Source: Strigamia acuminata
Lineage: Eukaryota; Arthropoda; Chilopoda; Geophilomorpha; Linotaeniidae
Reading direction: 5' to 3'
DNA: 64,000 bases
Assembly (NCBI GenBank): GCA_949358305.1
Contig: OX442314.1
Coordinates: 64,489,369 to 64,553,368 of the forward strand
Shown: positions 20,313 through 31,395 of the stretch, one piece after another
How positions within the stretch are numbered: the first letter of the stretch is position 1
How the letters are laid out: each line of letters opens with the position of its first letter
Notes under the pieces: model-generated
Database searches by the model: none
What the model was told of the DNA's origin: nothing
The model's input: only the letters and a program-made list of their open reading frames with translations
Position numbers and translations under genes: made by a program

Positions 20313-23300
20313 TTATTTAAAAGAAAGAAAGTAAGCAGTGAAAATATCTAGTGTGTTAGCAGTATAATTTTCGACATGCTTGTCGATGATTCCGACATCT
20401 TGTAGGGTTAAGAAATTATTTTGCGCAAAGTACCAGTGGCGAAGTTCAACAACGTTATATGGTTGTGTTTTTCTGCCATTTTGGTCCATTAGAATAACAG
20501 TGTTGGGGCCCACCAATTTGTGAATGATATAGATCCCTTCAGTTCTTTGGCGTAAACCTGCAGCAAACTGTTTGTCGGCGGAAGAAGGTTGCCGATTGCG
20601 CAAAGTTACCCAGTCGCCAGGGCGAAAATCGTGTGCGCGGCGCTTTAAATCAAACCACTTCTTGTGGCGGATCTGGGATTCGCGCAAATTGTTCATCGCC
20701 CTTTCTCGCATGGTGCGCATTTGCTCATGAAGGTTTTCAGCCTCAGATGGTGGTAAGGGTTCCCCGTCATCTGTGTCACTATCAATATCACCAGGGAATC
20801 TGGCTTCTTGGCCTGTAACTAACTTAAATGGAGAATACTTTAACGAAATTTGGTACGCCGAATTGATTGCCAAAACAAAATAACCGATATTCACATCCCA
20901 CCTGTTGTGGTCGTCTATGTAGGCTAAAATGCAGTTCTTTAAGGATTGGTTCAAGCGTTCGGCAATATTGCCTTGGGGGTGGTATGCTGCAGTGTAACGA
21001 TTTACTGCGCCTAATTGCTGGATTTGGCTGCGAAACTCAGGTGACCGGAAAGCGGGGGCATTGTCGCTGATAATGATTTTGGGGAAACCCCAGCGTTTCG
21101 TAAATTTCTGAATTTGCGCAACTGAAGTTGCGATGGTGGAATCTTCCGTTAGTCTTACGTCTAACCAACGACTTGCTGAGTCGACCATTACGAAGGCGTA
21201 GCAATGGCCGCCCACTGAACGTGGTTTTTTACTGTAGTAATCAATGTATATTGCAGAGAACAAGTGGCGCGCTCTCGACATTATCATTTTGCCATAAGGC
21301 AAGCGATTTAATGGTTTCGCGCGCTGGCAAGCCTCGCAAACCTGGATCCATGTTTGGACATCTTCTCTCATTTTGGGCCAATATACACGCGTCTTTAAAC
21401 GATGGAGGGTTTTTTCTCTTCCCATGTGTCCCACTACTGGAGGGTAATGCATTGCGCGGAAATATCGTTCGCGCAACTCCAAAGGGAGATAAATTTGACG
21501 CCTTTTGCGTATTTCATTAATGTGGACTGGTGGAAATCGACATAATATATCTTTATGCATACCAAAATTTTGCGCGCCTTTTTGAATTTGCGCAGCCTCG
21601 ACTGGATCGACTGGCAGCATTTGAGCAGTTAAGTAGTATATCAACTCACGCGACCACGGATCTTGTCTCTGTGCGGCGTCTGGAAGCATTTCAAAGGGTG
21701 GATGTTCAATAAGTGGATCGTGTTCCAATTCAGCCTGTTGTTTCGCTTCGGTGAGCCTTCTGTCTGATTCTGTAAATGTTCGTTCAGGTCTCGGGCGCAG
21801 TCTTGTCGGAGTTCGAGGCATTCCACCTCTCGGTACTGGATACTCCACCGGCGAAGGAAAATCCCGAATCGGGCTAAAACTGTCTGTGTCGGATGACGAC
21901 ATGTCGGAGTCCGGCTCGGAAGGGTATCCATCGGGGCGTTGGTGTCCAGAAGGCCCTGGTCCGGGGTCAAACACTGGTGGCACAGTCGGTGCTGTATCAG
22001 TTGTCGTTGACGGCGAAGACGCAGGAGAGGTTGGAGGAATAGGAGATTGCGATATTGGAATGGATTGTGTGGGAGAAGGTGTAGGAAAATTGGGAATTTG
22101 GATAGGAGTTGATTTTGGTGTAGGTTTTGGTCGTGGTGGCAAGATATGAGAGGGGATTCCAGTCGACCTTCGGGGTCGTCCTTTAGGTCTAGGAATTGGT
22201 GGAGTTGGTATTTTGGAAATAGGAATTGGTGTGGAAATGGGTTTTTTACGAGGAGGCAAAATATGAGAAGGGATCCCAGATGACTTTCTGGGTGGTCCTT
22301 TCGGGGGTGGAGTAGGGAGAGTTGGTGCTAAAGGGATAGGAGTAGGAATGGGCAGAGGAACAGGACTAGGAGGTGTCGTGGGAATGGGTGAAACCACTAA
22401 ATGAGGCGTTTTTGGTGTCCTTTTACCTTTTCCAACTCTCTGTGCTTTTAATAATTTTGGTTGTTTCCATTTCTTTATATTAGCTCCATATCTCGGTAGT
22501 TTTGGAGATATTTTCGGAACTAAAGTGGGATCTCTTAATCTAGCCCGAGTTCTTGTCGCGATAGCACGTTTGGCGCGAGGGGAGAGCACTGGAATTATCA
22601 TAATTTTACGTGGTCGTCCTCTTTTCTTCGTCAATATCGGAATCAACGAATGTTGTCTGCGCGCACGAAGTGGCACTGAAACACGAACTGGTGGAGAATT
22701 GGGTGAAATTACTGGTAATGTAACTGGAGTTGTTTGTTGAGTTGGTTGCGCAACTGGAGTTGACGCAGCTGTTGAAGTGGGTTGCGCAATTTGAGTTGGC
22801 GCATTTGATGGTGTCGAAGTCCCCGTAATTCGACGAGGAATGAGGGATTTTCTTTTTCCTTTCTTTGGTTTAGTTGGAGAAATGGCTGAAATTAAAGTTG
22901 ATCTAATGAATTTATCTTTGAACATTTTCTTAAATTGTCTATTAATGTCTTTTGGCAACTCAGTAATTATGGATAATGCTGGCCACTGATTACAGTCATC
23001 GAAGTATGCTGTGTAGCAGGCTTCGTCGACAAGTGGGCTGTCATCTTCCTCGTCATATTCGGGTGGATCGACTGGTGCTCTGCTTAACGCGTCCGCCACT
23101 CGATTCTTGCATCCTGAGCAGTGCAGGAAAGTGAATTTGTACTCGCTTAATGAGAGTACCCAACGAGCAAGCCGGCCAGTTGGTTCTCTTTGTTGAAATA
23201 ACCACTTCAAAGAACGATGATCACTCTCTAAATAAAATGGCATCATTTCTAAATAAGCGCGGAAACGTTTCACCGCCCACACGGCTGCTAGGCACTCAAT

Positions 23301-25907
23301 TTCAGTCACATTATAGTTTTTCTCAGCACTGTTAAGTGCACGAGAAGCGAAAGCTATTGGTATCCTTTCCCCTGCGTCATTTAATTGCATTAAAGCCGAC
23401 CCCAAACCGGAGTAGCTTGCATCTGTTTGAAGGATGAATGGCTTTTTCCAGCTGGGAAAACGTCTCATTAGCGTTGGAGTCGCTATTTGATCTTTAAGAT
23501 AATCAAAAGCTTCTTGTTGCGCTTCGTTCCAATGCCAAACGGCATCTTTCTTTAGTAATGGTCGAAAAACCTCACTAGTCTTGGAAAAGTTCGCAATAAA
23601 AGATTGGTAATAACCCACCATACCTTTGAAACGTTGTAACTCGCGCAAATTTGTTGGCGCAGGATAATTTTGGATAGCTGACACTTTTTTTGGGTTTGGA
23701 GAAATTTGACCGGATTCCACGATGTGGCCCAAAACTTCGAGGCGCTGTTGACAGAGCTCGGTCTTGTTGGCGTTCATGGTGAAGCCGGCGTCAAATAATT
23801 CTTCCAAGACGAGGCGCAAATGTTGAACATGCTCCTCAAATGTTTTGCTAAAAATAATAACATCATCAATGTATACAAATACGAATTTATATAAATATTT
23901 GGCCAAAGTCTTATTCATCGCTCTTTGGAGTGTTGCAGGACCGTTGATGGGGCCAAAAGGCATACGAACGTATTCAAATAGTCCTCGGTGTGTTATGAAG
24001 GCCAAGAATCGCTCATCTCTCTTGCGCACTCCAATTTGGTGAAAGGCCTCGCGCCCGTCGATTATCGAGAACCAATGTGCACCACCTAAATACGCAAATA
24101 TATTGTCTATGTCCGGAAGTGGATACACATCCGGAATTGTTTGCGCATTAATGGGTCTGAAGTCCATTGCTGTCCTCCATTCCCCGGTCTTCTTGGGCAC
24201 GACCACTGGGGCGACGGCGCAATCACTTTGTGAACGGCGAATTATACCTTGTTGAAGTTTTTTGTTGATGTATTTGTCGATAATTGCCTTTTTCGCGGGG
24301 TTTACGGGTCGTACTGGGACATGAATCGGACGAAAATCCGGTTTCAGATTAACTTCATATTCCGTATTATTACATAAACCTATTTCCTCACGGAAAATCT
24401 GTGAAATTGGCTGCAAAGTTTCAATTAGTAATTTGATTTGCGTAACAGTCAAATGGTTCCATAGCTGGTGGTAAATCCAATCGAGATCGGTCGGATCCTC
24501 ACTGGGCCGGTACTGCAAAAAGTTGATGTTATAGGCAATTGAATTTGAGTCATTCTCACCATTGCTGAGTTGCGCAAACGCTTTGGCGTCGGTGTTGTTG
24601 ATTAACTTCTTTTTGTCGTTAATATCCTTGGCTCGTTGCGCAATCAATTGTTTGGCGATGGGACGAATAATGTTCAATTTATGACGAAGGCGGCGCAATC
24701 GACGGAATTTGCTTAAAGTTAACTTACGAGAGATTGTCTTTTTTACTTTACTCGAAGTCCTCGAAGTTTCCTTTCGTTTCGGCAACCAAACATTCGACCA
24801 CGTTGTTCGACTGCGATGCCTAATTGTTTTCACTTGTCGTTGTGAGTCGTCGTTTGGATACTCAAAAACCTCATTTTTTAATGGTTGGTGTAACAGCAGC
24901 ACACAGTTAATGTCACTGGGTGGCGCAGGCTTCTTGAGTATTTTATTTGGAACAATCTCACTTATTTTAGCTGGTGGAGTTGCTGATTTATCCAGTTCCT
25001 CCGGTGCCATTGGTAATACGAGGATTGACTCGGATTTTTTGGCGTCTTCGTAGGTCACGAATTTACGAATTTTGTCTGAGCCAGCCAAGCTCCACTGGCT
25101 CCTTCCATGATCGATGGTTGCTCCGACTGCTTGGTTAAAGTCTCGTCCGAGGATCAAGTCATTTTTGGCATCAGGCAGCACCAAGCATACAAACTTTACC
25201 ACTCCTAATGGCGCTCGCAACGCAAGCGTCACCGATTTTGAAGCAGTAACTACGTGTCCGGATGCGACCTGTACCTGTTCATGTAAATTAATAAATTCGA
25301 GTCCCATCTTTTCGTGAAGTTGTTGAAATAATTCTTCGCTCATGATACAAGTTTGAGCACCTGAATCTAAAAGCGCGGTAAACGATACATTTGCCCAAGA
25401 TATTTTTACGCATGGAGCTTCTCTGCGCAATCTATCGGCGCGTGTTATCTCAATAATCGGTTCTTGAGATTCTTTAAGTTCTTCCGATGTCAACATGACA
25501 AAAGATACCTTCATTGGAGCGATCACTTCCTTGGGCGCTTCCGCTGAATTGACACTGGAAGTAGTCTTGATAATGGGAATTTTAAAGTTTTTACTCACAT
25601 TCTTGGTGATTTGTTTCTGTGCAGTCGCAGCTTGCAAGGCTGTCGACTTCGAAACAGGTCCAGATACTAGTTGGAAAGCCACAGGTTGCAAAACTGAAGT
25701 TTTCCTTTGATTCGTCATTGTCGGTGATGAAGATGGGGGTGTGGTTGACACAACACTTATTCCTGGTTTAGACTCACAAGGAGTAATAGAAGAAGTGGTT
25801 GTTGTTGGAATAATCCTATCGGAAATGTTCTCGTCAAGGGTGATGTCGGGTGGAGCACGTCTTGTTGATTCCACACGTTTTACGCTTGTGGAGACCGGTT
25901 GGTTCAT
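20313..25907 (-). CDS. pol: Gyp2 Pol with AT-hook proline-rich linker
   Basis: 1864 residues, unusually long and fully open. The ATG at 25907 overlaps the gag stop (ATGA). In order: a disordered Thr/Ser-rich N-terminus, protease LLDSGAQT (Asp181), RT with FSIIDGREAFHQ and YIDD (Asp681-682), RNase H QTDASYSG (Asp829) and ESDH, then about 430 residues of Pro/Ser/Thr/Lys-rich linker (roughly 1000-1430). The linker holds AT-hook cores KKRGRPRK (about 1094-1101) and KGRPRRS (about 1242-1248), plus a degenerate KGPPRKS (about 1203-1209). The last two lie in a duplicated block sharing GIPSHILPPR. Next are the integrase zinc finger (H..H..C..C around 1485-1525) and the triad Asp1556, Asp1615, Glu1650, then a GDWVTLRNRQ C-terminal segment. 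The linker could tether integrase to AT-rich DNA. That role is inference. Confidence 0.93.
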   Translation of the reverse strand: MNQPVSTSVKRVESTRRAPPDITLDENISDRIIPTTTTSSITPCESKPGISVVSTTPPSSSPTMTNQRKTSVLQPVAFQLVSGPVSKSTALQAATAQKQITKNVSKNFKIPIIKTTSSVNSAEAPKEVIAPMKVSFVMLTSEELKESQEPIIEITRADRLRREAPCVKISWANVSFTALLDSGAQTCIMSEELFQQLHEKMGLEFINLHEQVQVASGHVVTASKSVTLALRAPLGVVKFVCLVLPDAKNDLILGRDFNQAVGATIDHGRSQWSLAGSDKIRKFVTYEDAKKSESILVLPMAPEELDKSATPPAKISEIVPNKILKKPAPPSDINCVLLLHQPLKNEVFEYPNDDSQRQVKTIRHRSRTTWSNVWLPKRKETSRTSSKVKKTISRKLTLSKFRRLRRLRHKLNIIRPIAKQLIAQRAKDINDKKKLINNTDAKAFAQLSNGENDSNSIAYNINFLQYRPSEDPTDLDWIYHQLWNHLTVTQIKLLIETLQPISQIFREEIGLCNNTEYEVNLKPDFRPIHVPVRPVNPAKKAIIDKYINKKLQQGIIRRSQSDCAVAPVVVPKKTGEWRTAMDFRPINAQTIPDVYPLPDIDNIFAYLGGAHWFSIIDGREAFHQIGVRKRDERFLAFITHRGLFEYVRMPFGPINGPATLQRAMNKTLAKYLYKFVFVYIDDVIIFSKTFEEHVQHLRLVLEELFDAGFTMNANKTELCQQRLEVLGHIVESGQISPNPKKVSAIQNYPAPTNLRELQRFKGMVGYYQSFIANFSKTSEVFRPLLKKDAVWHWNEAQQEAFDYLKDQIATPTLMRRFPSWKKPFILQTDASYSGLGSALMQLNDAGERIPIAFASRALNSAEKNYNVTEIECLAAVWAVKRFRAYLEMMPFYLESDHRSLKWLFQQREPTGRLARWVLSLSEYKFTFLHCSGCKNRVADALSRAPVDPPEYDEEDDSPLVDEACYTAYFDDCNQWPALSIITELPKDINRQFKKMFKDKFIRSTLISAISPTKPKKGKRKSLIPRRITGTSTPSNAPTQIAQPTSTAASTPVAQPTQQTTPVTLPVISPNSPPVRVSVPLRARRQHSLIPILTKKRGRPRKIMIIPVLSPRAKRAIATRTRARLRDPTLVPKISPKLPRYGANIKKWKQPKLLKAQRVGKGKRTPKTPHLVVSPIPTTPPSPVPLPIPTPIPLAPTLPTPPPKGPPRKSSGIPSHILPPRKKPISTPIPISKIPTPPIPRPKGRPRRSTGIPSHILPPRPKPTPKSTPIQIPNFPTPSPTQSIPISQSPIPPTSPASSPSTTTDTAPTVPPVFDPGPGPSGHQRPDGYPSEPDSDMSSSDTDSFSPIRDFPSPVEYPVPRGGMPRTPTRLRPRPERTFTESDRRLTEAKQQAELEHDPLIEHPPFEMLPDAAQRQDPWSRELIYYLTAQMLPVDPVEAAQIQKGAQNFGMHKDILCRFPPVHINEIRKRRQIYLPLELRERYFRAMHYPPVVGHMGREKTLHRLKTRVYWPKMREDVQTWIQVCEACQRAKPLNRLPYGKMIMSRARHLFSAIYIDYYSKKPRSVGGHCYAFVMVDSASRWLDVRLTEDSTIATSVAQIQKFTKRWGFPKIIISDNAPAFRSPEFRSQIQQLGAVNRYTAAYHPQGNIAERLNQSLKNCILAYIDDHNRWDVNIGYFVLAINSAYQISLKYSPFKLVTGQEARFPGDIDSDTDDGEPLPPSEAENLHEQMRTMRERAMNNLRESQIRHKKWFDLKRRAHDFRPGDWVTLRNRQPSSADKQFAAGLRQRTEGIYIIHKLVGPNTVILMDQNGRKTQPYNVVELRHWYFAQNNFLTLQDVGIIDKHVENYTANTLDIFTAYFLSFK
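25904..25907 (-). promoter_or_regulatory. ATGA stop-start overlap between Gyp2 gag and pol
   Basis: The gag frame ends in TGA (25906-25904), which overlaps the pol ATG (25907-25905) by two bases; pol is in the -1 frame. Such overlaps are used for termination-reinitiation in some other RNA-borne genes. In gypsy elements Pol is more often made by frameshifting, so either route is possible here. Confidence 0.6.
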
Positions 25908-26382
25908 TTGCGGCCTGGCTCCGCCGGTCGCAAGAACTTCAGGCCGTCGGAGTTTTCCTGCCTCTCAAAAACTTTGTAGCATACAGGGCAAATAGGGCGC
26001 CAAGTTGCGTTTTCAATCATAAACCACCAATCTTTTTTTGTTTTGCGCCAAGCTGCCCCTTTTTCGGGAAACTTGACACTTGTTGGAGGTTTTGGTGATG
26101 GCGCAAATGTAACAACTGAGGTAGAACAGACATGGTCCTTTGGGAGATCTGCGGGGGGCGCAATTGTGGTTGAATTCACTGAAATGTTCACCTTTTGCGC
26201 AGCTCCGGCGACAGAACTCTTTTTGGTATCCACTTCCGGTTCCGACTCACTGCTGCTACTTGAATTTGGTTCCTGTGGCGGCGGAGGTTGCTCGGGTCGG
26301 GCTTCCAGCGCAACTAGTTCTAACATAAGTTGTTGTTTACGATAACGCGTAAAACGTCTGGCGTCGTTGGACGTGGAGGTTT

Positions 26383-26866
26383 TGACGATGATAAGTGAAG
26401 TTGTCAACGCCGGGAAATAAACTGGAGACGAAACGAAAGTCATTTTGTGCCTGAAAACCGCACAAACGCGTCGGCCATCTTTATTCAGGCAAGAACAGGT
26501 GAGCAAGTGAATATGTACAGGTGTCGAGGCTATTTGCCCTCGATCTAAAAGTAGAACAAATCATCCTGATGGAAAGGTTGATTTGTTCTTTACATAACCA
26601 AAGTAAAGATAACTCAAAGCCAGCATTAACACTGGATAATGCACTGGGGGAAATAATAGATAAACTAAATCATAGCAGACGACAACTCGAAATCCATTGA
26701 TAAACATGAGCCAACTGTAGTATTTAACACGCATTGCGACAGTCAGATGCAGTTGGCTCTCGATTCCAGTACAGTAAACAATGCGACCCGAATTTCGCCT
26801 TTAACGCACTTAGCCAGAAAAGGTGCGCCGTTAATACGTGAAATGAAAAACTGCTTTGACCCAACA
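26383..26866 (-). repeat. CopA 3' LTR, 484 bp
   Basis: Bounded by TG/CA and matched base for base, as far as I could read, by 31415-31898. It contains a stem-loop-like pair (acaaatcatcc ... ggttgatttgt) around 26554-26585. The same type of structure recurs in the CopB LTR and at 34705-34738. Confidence 0.95.
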
Positions 26867-26880
26867 GAACCCCCTCTAAA
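26867..26880 (-). other. CopA polypurine tract
   Basis: On the minus strand tttagagggggttc lies directly before the TGTTGGG start of the 3' LTR. This is the position and composition expected for the plus-strand primer of an LTR element. Confidence 0.8.
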
Positions 26881-26892
26881 CAGTTATCCATT

Positions 26893-29800
26893 TCAATCAA
26901 AAATGTGATCGCATAATGCGTCAAGACGTGGGCGGGAAACCCACTTGGTCATAATGTCTGCGATGTTCAGCGCGGACTTTATTCCGATCGAAGATGTAAA
27001 TCCCCTTAACCATTTCCTTGCCCCAATCCTCATTGCTGAGACCAGTCATGGTATCTCCTAAGGTACCTTGTCTTAAGTAACAAAAACTCGCAAATGGTGG
27101 AGGAACTTGTGCCCGCGGTTTCGCTTTAAAATCGAATAACCCTGCATCATATTCGTAGTCCTCCTCCTCACACCACCTCACTACATCGATACGACTTCTA
27201 AATCGAGTGCCCGTTGGTGCAATGTAGTGAATGAAAACATGTCCGGCTTGTGCTCCGGATTTCCTAATGTATTCTACTCGTTTCCATTTCGTGATATCAA
27301 TTTGTTGTAATTCAACTCCCCCAACTGCCCCAGTATGCCTGCCCCTTACATTAGGAGACTGTGCCACTGCCTCTTCATATCTGGCATCATCGTCACTGCC
27401 TTCACTTGGAGTAGCATCTCCTGCAGTGTGAGCGACATCCTCTGGTAAATTAGGGTCTAATTGGGGTAATGGAGCAGGCTGAGACGTAGATGCCTCATCC
27501 TCTGGCTCCGTCGTCGTTGCAGGAATAGTCTGCTGCGTAGGAGGTTCAACAGTTTGTTGTGTTGTCGACACAGGGGGACTTTGAGGAACTTCCTCCTCTT
27601 CTGCTTCGGATTCGCTAATTAGATGAATATAATCATCAGATCCAAACCCCCTCTTAGCCTCAACACTTCCCAATCCTTTTGAAACTGTTTGTGTTCCCTC
27701 GTACCAATATTGATTCTCATCAATTTTCACATGTTTCGATGCAAAGACTTTGTTCTTGTGTGGGTCCCAGATCCTGTATCCAGCTGTGGTTATTGCATAA
27801 CCAATTAGGGCCCCCGACCAAGCTCTGCTGTCTAGTTTGCTTTTCCGAGTTTGCGCTGGGATGTGCACATACACTTTCGACCCAATACAGCGCAAATGTC
27901 GCACCGACATACGACGTCCGAAAAATACATTATAGGGAGTCCGTCCCTGTAAACTTGAGTGAGGGTATCTATTTTTCAAATACACAATGGTATTTGCCAA
28001 CTCAGCCCATAAAAAGTGTGGAAATCCATTTTCCAATTCCATAGCTCGCACCCCCTCTATGACGGTGCGATTCGATCGCTCCGCGACCGAATTCATCTCG
28101 GGGCTGTAGGCGTTGGTCCGTTCACACTTGATTCCGCAAGATTTAGTATAATTATCCCATTCTTTGGACACAAACTCACCCCCCCTATCTGTGCGGATCG
28201 TTTTAACCTTTCTAGAAGTCGCACGCTCGACTTCTGCTTGCCATGCTTTAAAATGGGCAAAAGTTTCACTTTTATGCTTTAGAAAACTGATCCACATATA
28301 TCTAGAGTGGTCGTCCACAATAATGAGATAATACTCAGCCCCCCCTAAGGATTTGCATGATGCGGCCCCCCAAAGATCCATATGAATTAAGTCTAAGATT
28401 CCCTTGGATTTGACCTCAGCTATTGGAGAAAAGGTTGCTCTAACCCGCTTGGCCCTATTGCACGCATCACAAGGAGAAGCCAATTCATTGCTTAATTTAA
28501 CGCCAAAAATTTCTGTGGATTTTTGCATCATCACAATGCCCTTTGAGTTTAGGTGGCCCATTCTGCCATGCCAAAAATCCATCGGTATTGCTTTATCATT
28601 GTCTAATCTCTTCCCATTAGTATTATTATTAGCCGTTAAAGCCGTTTTAATCGGTCCCATCACTGTAGGTTTAGTCTGTTTCACTCCCGTCTGATTAACC
28701 CCCTGTACCACATTACTAAACGTGCGCGCATTGTTCGCATTGCTCGCATTATTCGCTGCGCCATTTGTTGCAACAATCGTTTTCCCATTCGATTGCACAT
28801 TAGAAGTGGTTAGTTCACACTTAACTCTAGGCATGGTTAATACAGTTTGTTTTACACAATTAGTTATGCCAACTGCCTCCTTCTGCGCAGGGATGGCAGT
28901 TGCATTCACAGAGGTGACAGACACATGTCCGTTAACCTTATACAAGCGATTGCTGAGTCGTACAGCTGTTAACGATGGGTCTTCAATCTTTGCCCGAAAT
29001 AGAGTCATTTTGCCGTCTGCAACGTAAGTGCGTAAGCCAGCCTCATCAGTGCGCCCGAGAGAGATAAGATTCTTCCGAAAATTCGGAGCATAATAGACGT
29101 TGTTCAAAGTAACAACTCTACTCCTGTTGCCATATGTGGAAATTAACTCCACAGATCCAATCCCTTCTATTTTAGAGGTCCCTTCCCCTAACTGCACTGT
29201 GTAATTGAGAGGCTTAAAATTTGCAAACCACTCTTTGCAAAAGGCAAAATGGTCAGTAGCACCGGTATCCACGTACCAAGCGGTGTCTACTGGTCCATTT
29301 GACAAAAATGACGATACAGGAGGCGGTGGCTCCTCCACTTCCATGTAGAGTGAGTCCGGGTCGTCAATCCAATTGTCGACTAAGTTGGCTTTGCGCCCAC
29401 CACGTCCTCCTTTTCCACGATTTTTCCCACGTGGTTGTCCTCTAAATTGGGACGTTGGTCCAGCGTTGGGCGACTGAGGATTCTGTCCCGTTTTCTTTTG
29501 CGAGGGGCATTCTCTCGAGAAATGACCCGAACCGCCGCAATTATAACACATCACGTTAGGTGATTTGACAATTTTCCATTGCATTGCTGCGTAGTGTGCC
29601 AATGGTTGCTGCACACACGAAGCCCCCAATCCACGGTCCTCATCTCGTTCATCTCCACTTGAGAAATCTGTGTCCGATGAGGTGTCCATTAATTGGACAG
29701 GTGGGGGATGCAACCTGTCATATTCCATTAAGAATTCCTGGCGAATCCTTTCCAGATTAACGTCCTCCTGCGGCCAATCATCAATTCTCGCCTTCATAGG

Positions 29801-29998
29801 CTCGTATTCAGGCCCTACACCATCCATATACTGGAAAATGACGAAAATTGGAGTTAATTCCAGGCCTGCTGCGTTAACCTCGACTGCTTTCTGATCCACA
29901 CGGTCCAAAAACTGTCGCATTGTCTCGTTATCGTTCATTCTTAAGTCTAGAAACTGCCGTCGCAGTTGAGCTCTCTCAAATCTCGGAGCTACTGCCAT
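26893..29998 (-). pseudogene. CopA gag-pol with RT/RNase H deletion and MBD-like domain
   Basis: ATG at 29998. The gag part lacks about 110 N-terminal residues compared with CopB gag. Then follow a zinc knuckle CYNCGGSGHFSREC (151-164), protease VDTGATDH (Asp244), integrase zinc finger (WHGRMGH...CDAC) and integrase core (DLWGAA..., TDRGGEF). An MBD-like domain occupies about residues 905-956, with WKR, RKSG, HYIAPTG, RS and LFDF. Just past it, at the start of RT, the sequence jumps to the extreme C-terminus. The original end (ADIMTKW...) is present out of frame, with its stop at 26893-26895, while the open frame ends at 26921. So the whole RT and RNase H (about 1.3 kb compared with CopC) is missing and the junction is frameshifted. 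Confidence 0.88.
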
Positions 29999-31395
29999 TT
30001 TGCAGGAAATGTAGCACAAAACACAAAATTCACTAATTCGTAGCACTTTGCACACAAACAAATACACTTTCCCACCAAAATGAAGGCGAATAATATACAC
30101 TACTTCCCGGGGTACAGCTCAATAAGTGAGCACAACTAACTTGACCAGTCGCTACAAGGGCTTCCGTCCGACACACCTGGGGTCGCGGGATCGCCCCCTT
30201 GCTTCGAGCAAGCCTGGCCAAGAATAGGATGACACTACAGTCAGCGCACGGTATCTTGATGCTAAATTCGTACTGCGCATCGCATTCTGCGCAGACGATT
30301 TTCTAATTCCAGTTGTTATTTAGCAGTGTTAAGCCTATTATTAGGCCTAATAATGCTAAAATAAAGTAAATAAACAACAATAAACTCATCATTAAAAGTA
30401 ATTCACACAGTATGACCAAAATATTTGTTTTATTTTATCATTGATAGGCCTAATATTAGGCTTAATACTGCTAAATAACAACTGGAATTAGAAAATCGTC
30501 TGCGCAGAATGGGATGCGCAGTACGAATTTAGCATCAAGATACCGTGCGCTGACTGTAGGCGAATGCCTAAAGGGTGCCAAACAAACAAAAGGTCCCAAA
30601 AGCAAAAACTTAAATTTATACAAAGTAATTTCGACCCCGAAAATGCAATAAATAATACGTTGTGAAGGTGGCACGTTGTTTTCCGTTGTTGGCGGGACAA
30701 ATTCGTCGCCAAAATTCCAACGGCGATCCACCGACGACGTACGGTGCTCCAACGTTGCAAACGGGCGTGCGCGTATGCACTAACCCGCCCAGAATACGAA
30801 TTTAGCGTGTATTCTGGTTCCACCAACTTCCTGGTCTTCACTATTGCACTCGTACGTGCAAATAGTGGCTCTTGATCCCGACAATAAACGTCGTTTGCGC
30901 GTGCTCGTCTCGTACGATGCAGCGCACACGTAACTCGCTTCGAAAAATGTCCGTCCCGTTCGTTTCGCCAAAATTCCGCCTCGAAATAAATGCCTGCTTG
31001 TTCCAGACGATTCCCACGACGATAATTAGTCGCCACGTTGTGTTTTCCTTCGCTGGAAAACTCCACGACGTGAAGAAACGGCCCAAACTCTGCTTAAACT
31101 CGCATCGCACTGGGGGCCGCCATCTTGGAAATGGTCGGCAGCGAAGCTCGACGAATGGCCATTTTCGCTTGAAATGAGCCAAAAATACACGATTAATATT
31201 CGAAATAAATTCCTTACTGTTCGTAAATGTCCTTTCCAACGCCCAAACACTCGTTGGAACACAGAATCGGCGATGTGAACGTAAATACGACGTTCGCTCG
31301 TCGCGTCAAAGCGCGGATACGGTTCCGCCCAAATTGACGTGTCCGGCGTCGATTTCGTTATGAAATCCGCTGGAAAACTTCACGATTCGGCCATC
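29999..31395 (-). other. CopA leader between primer site and gag
   Basis: About 1.4 kb without a credible ORF. It resembles the CopB leader (33886-35421) in several blocks, for example around 30060-30200 versus 33990-34130, so long leaders are a shared feature of this copia group. It hosts the mariner-like MITE at 30238-30556. Confidence 0.6.
30238..30556. mobile_element. Tc1/mariner-like MITE with 113-bp inverted termini
   Basis: Both ends begin CAGTCAGCGCACGGTATCTT and pair over about 113 bp with a handful of mismatches (30238-30350 against 30444-30556). The element is flanked by TA at 30236-30237 and 30557-30558. Length is 319 bp and there is no ORF. A CAGT start and TA duplication are typical of Tc1/mariner, so it is probably moved by such a transposase supplied elsewhere. 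It lies inside CopA and so entered before or since CopA inserted into Gyp2. Confidence 0.88.

Noticed and set aside
30488-31239. Overlapping Arg-rich ORFs in the CopA leader
   Set aside because: They run through the MITE and leader in several frames at once with no homologous ORF in the CopB leader.
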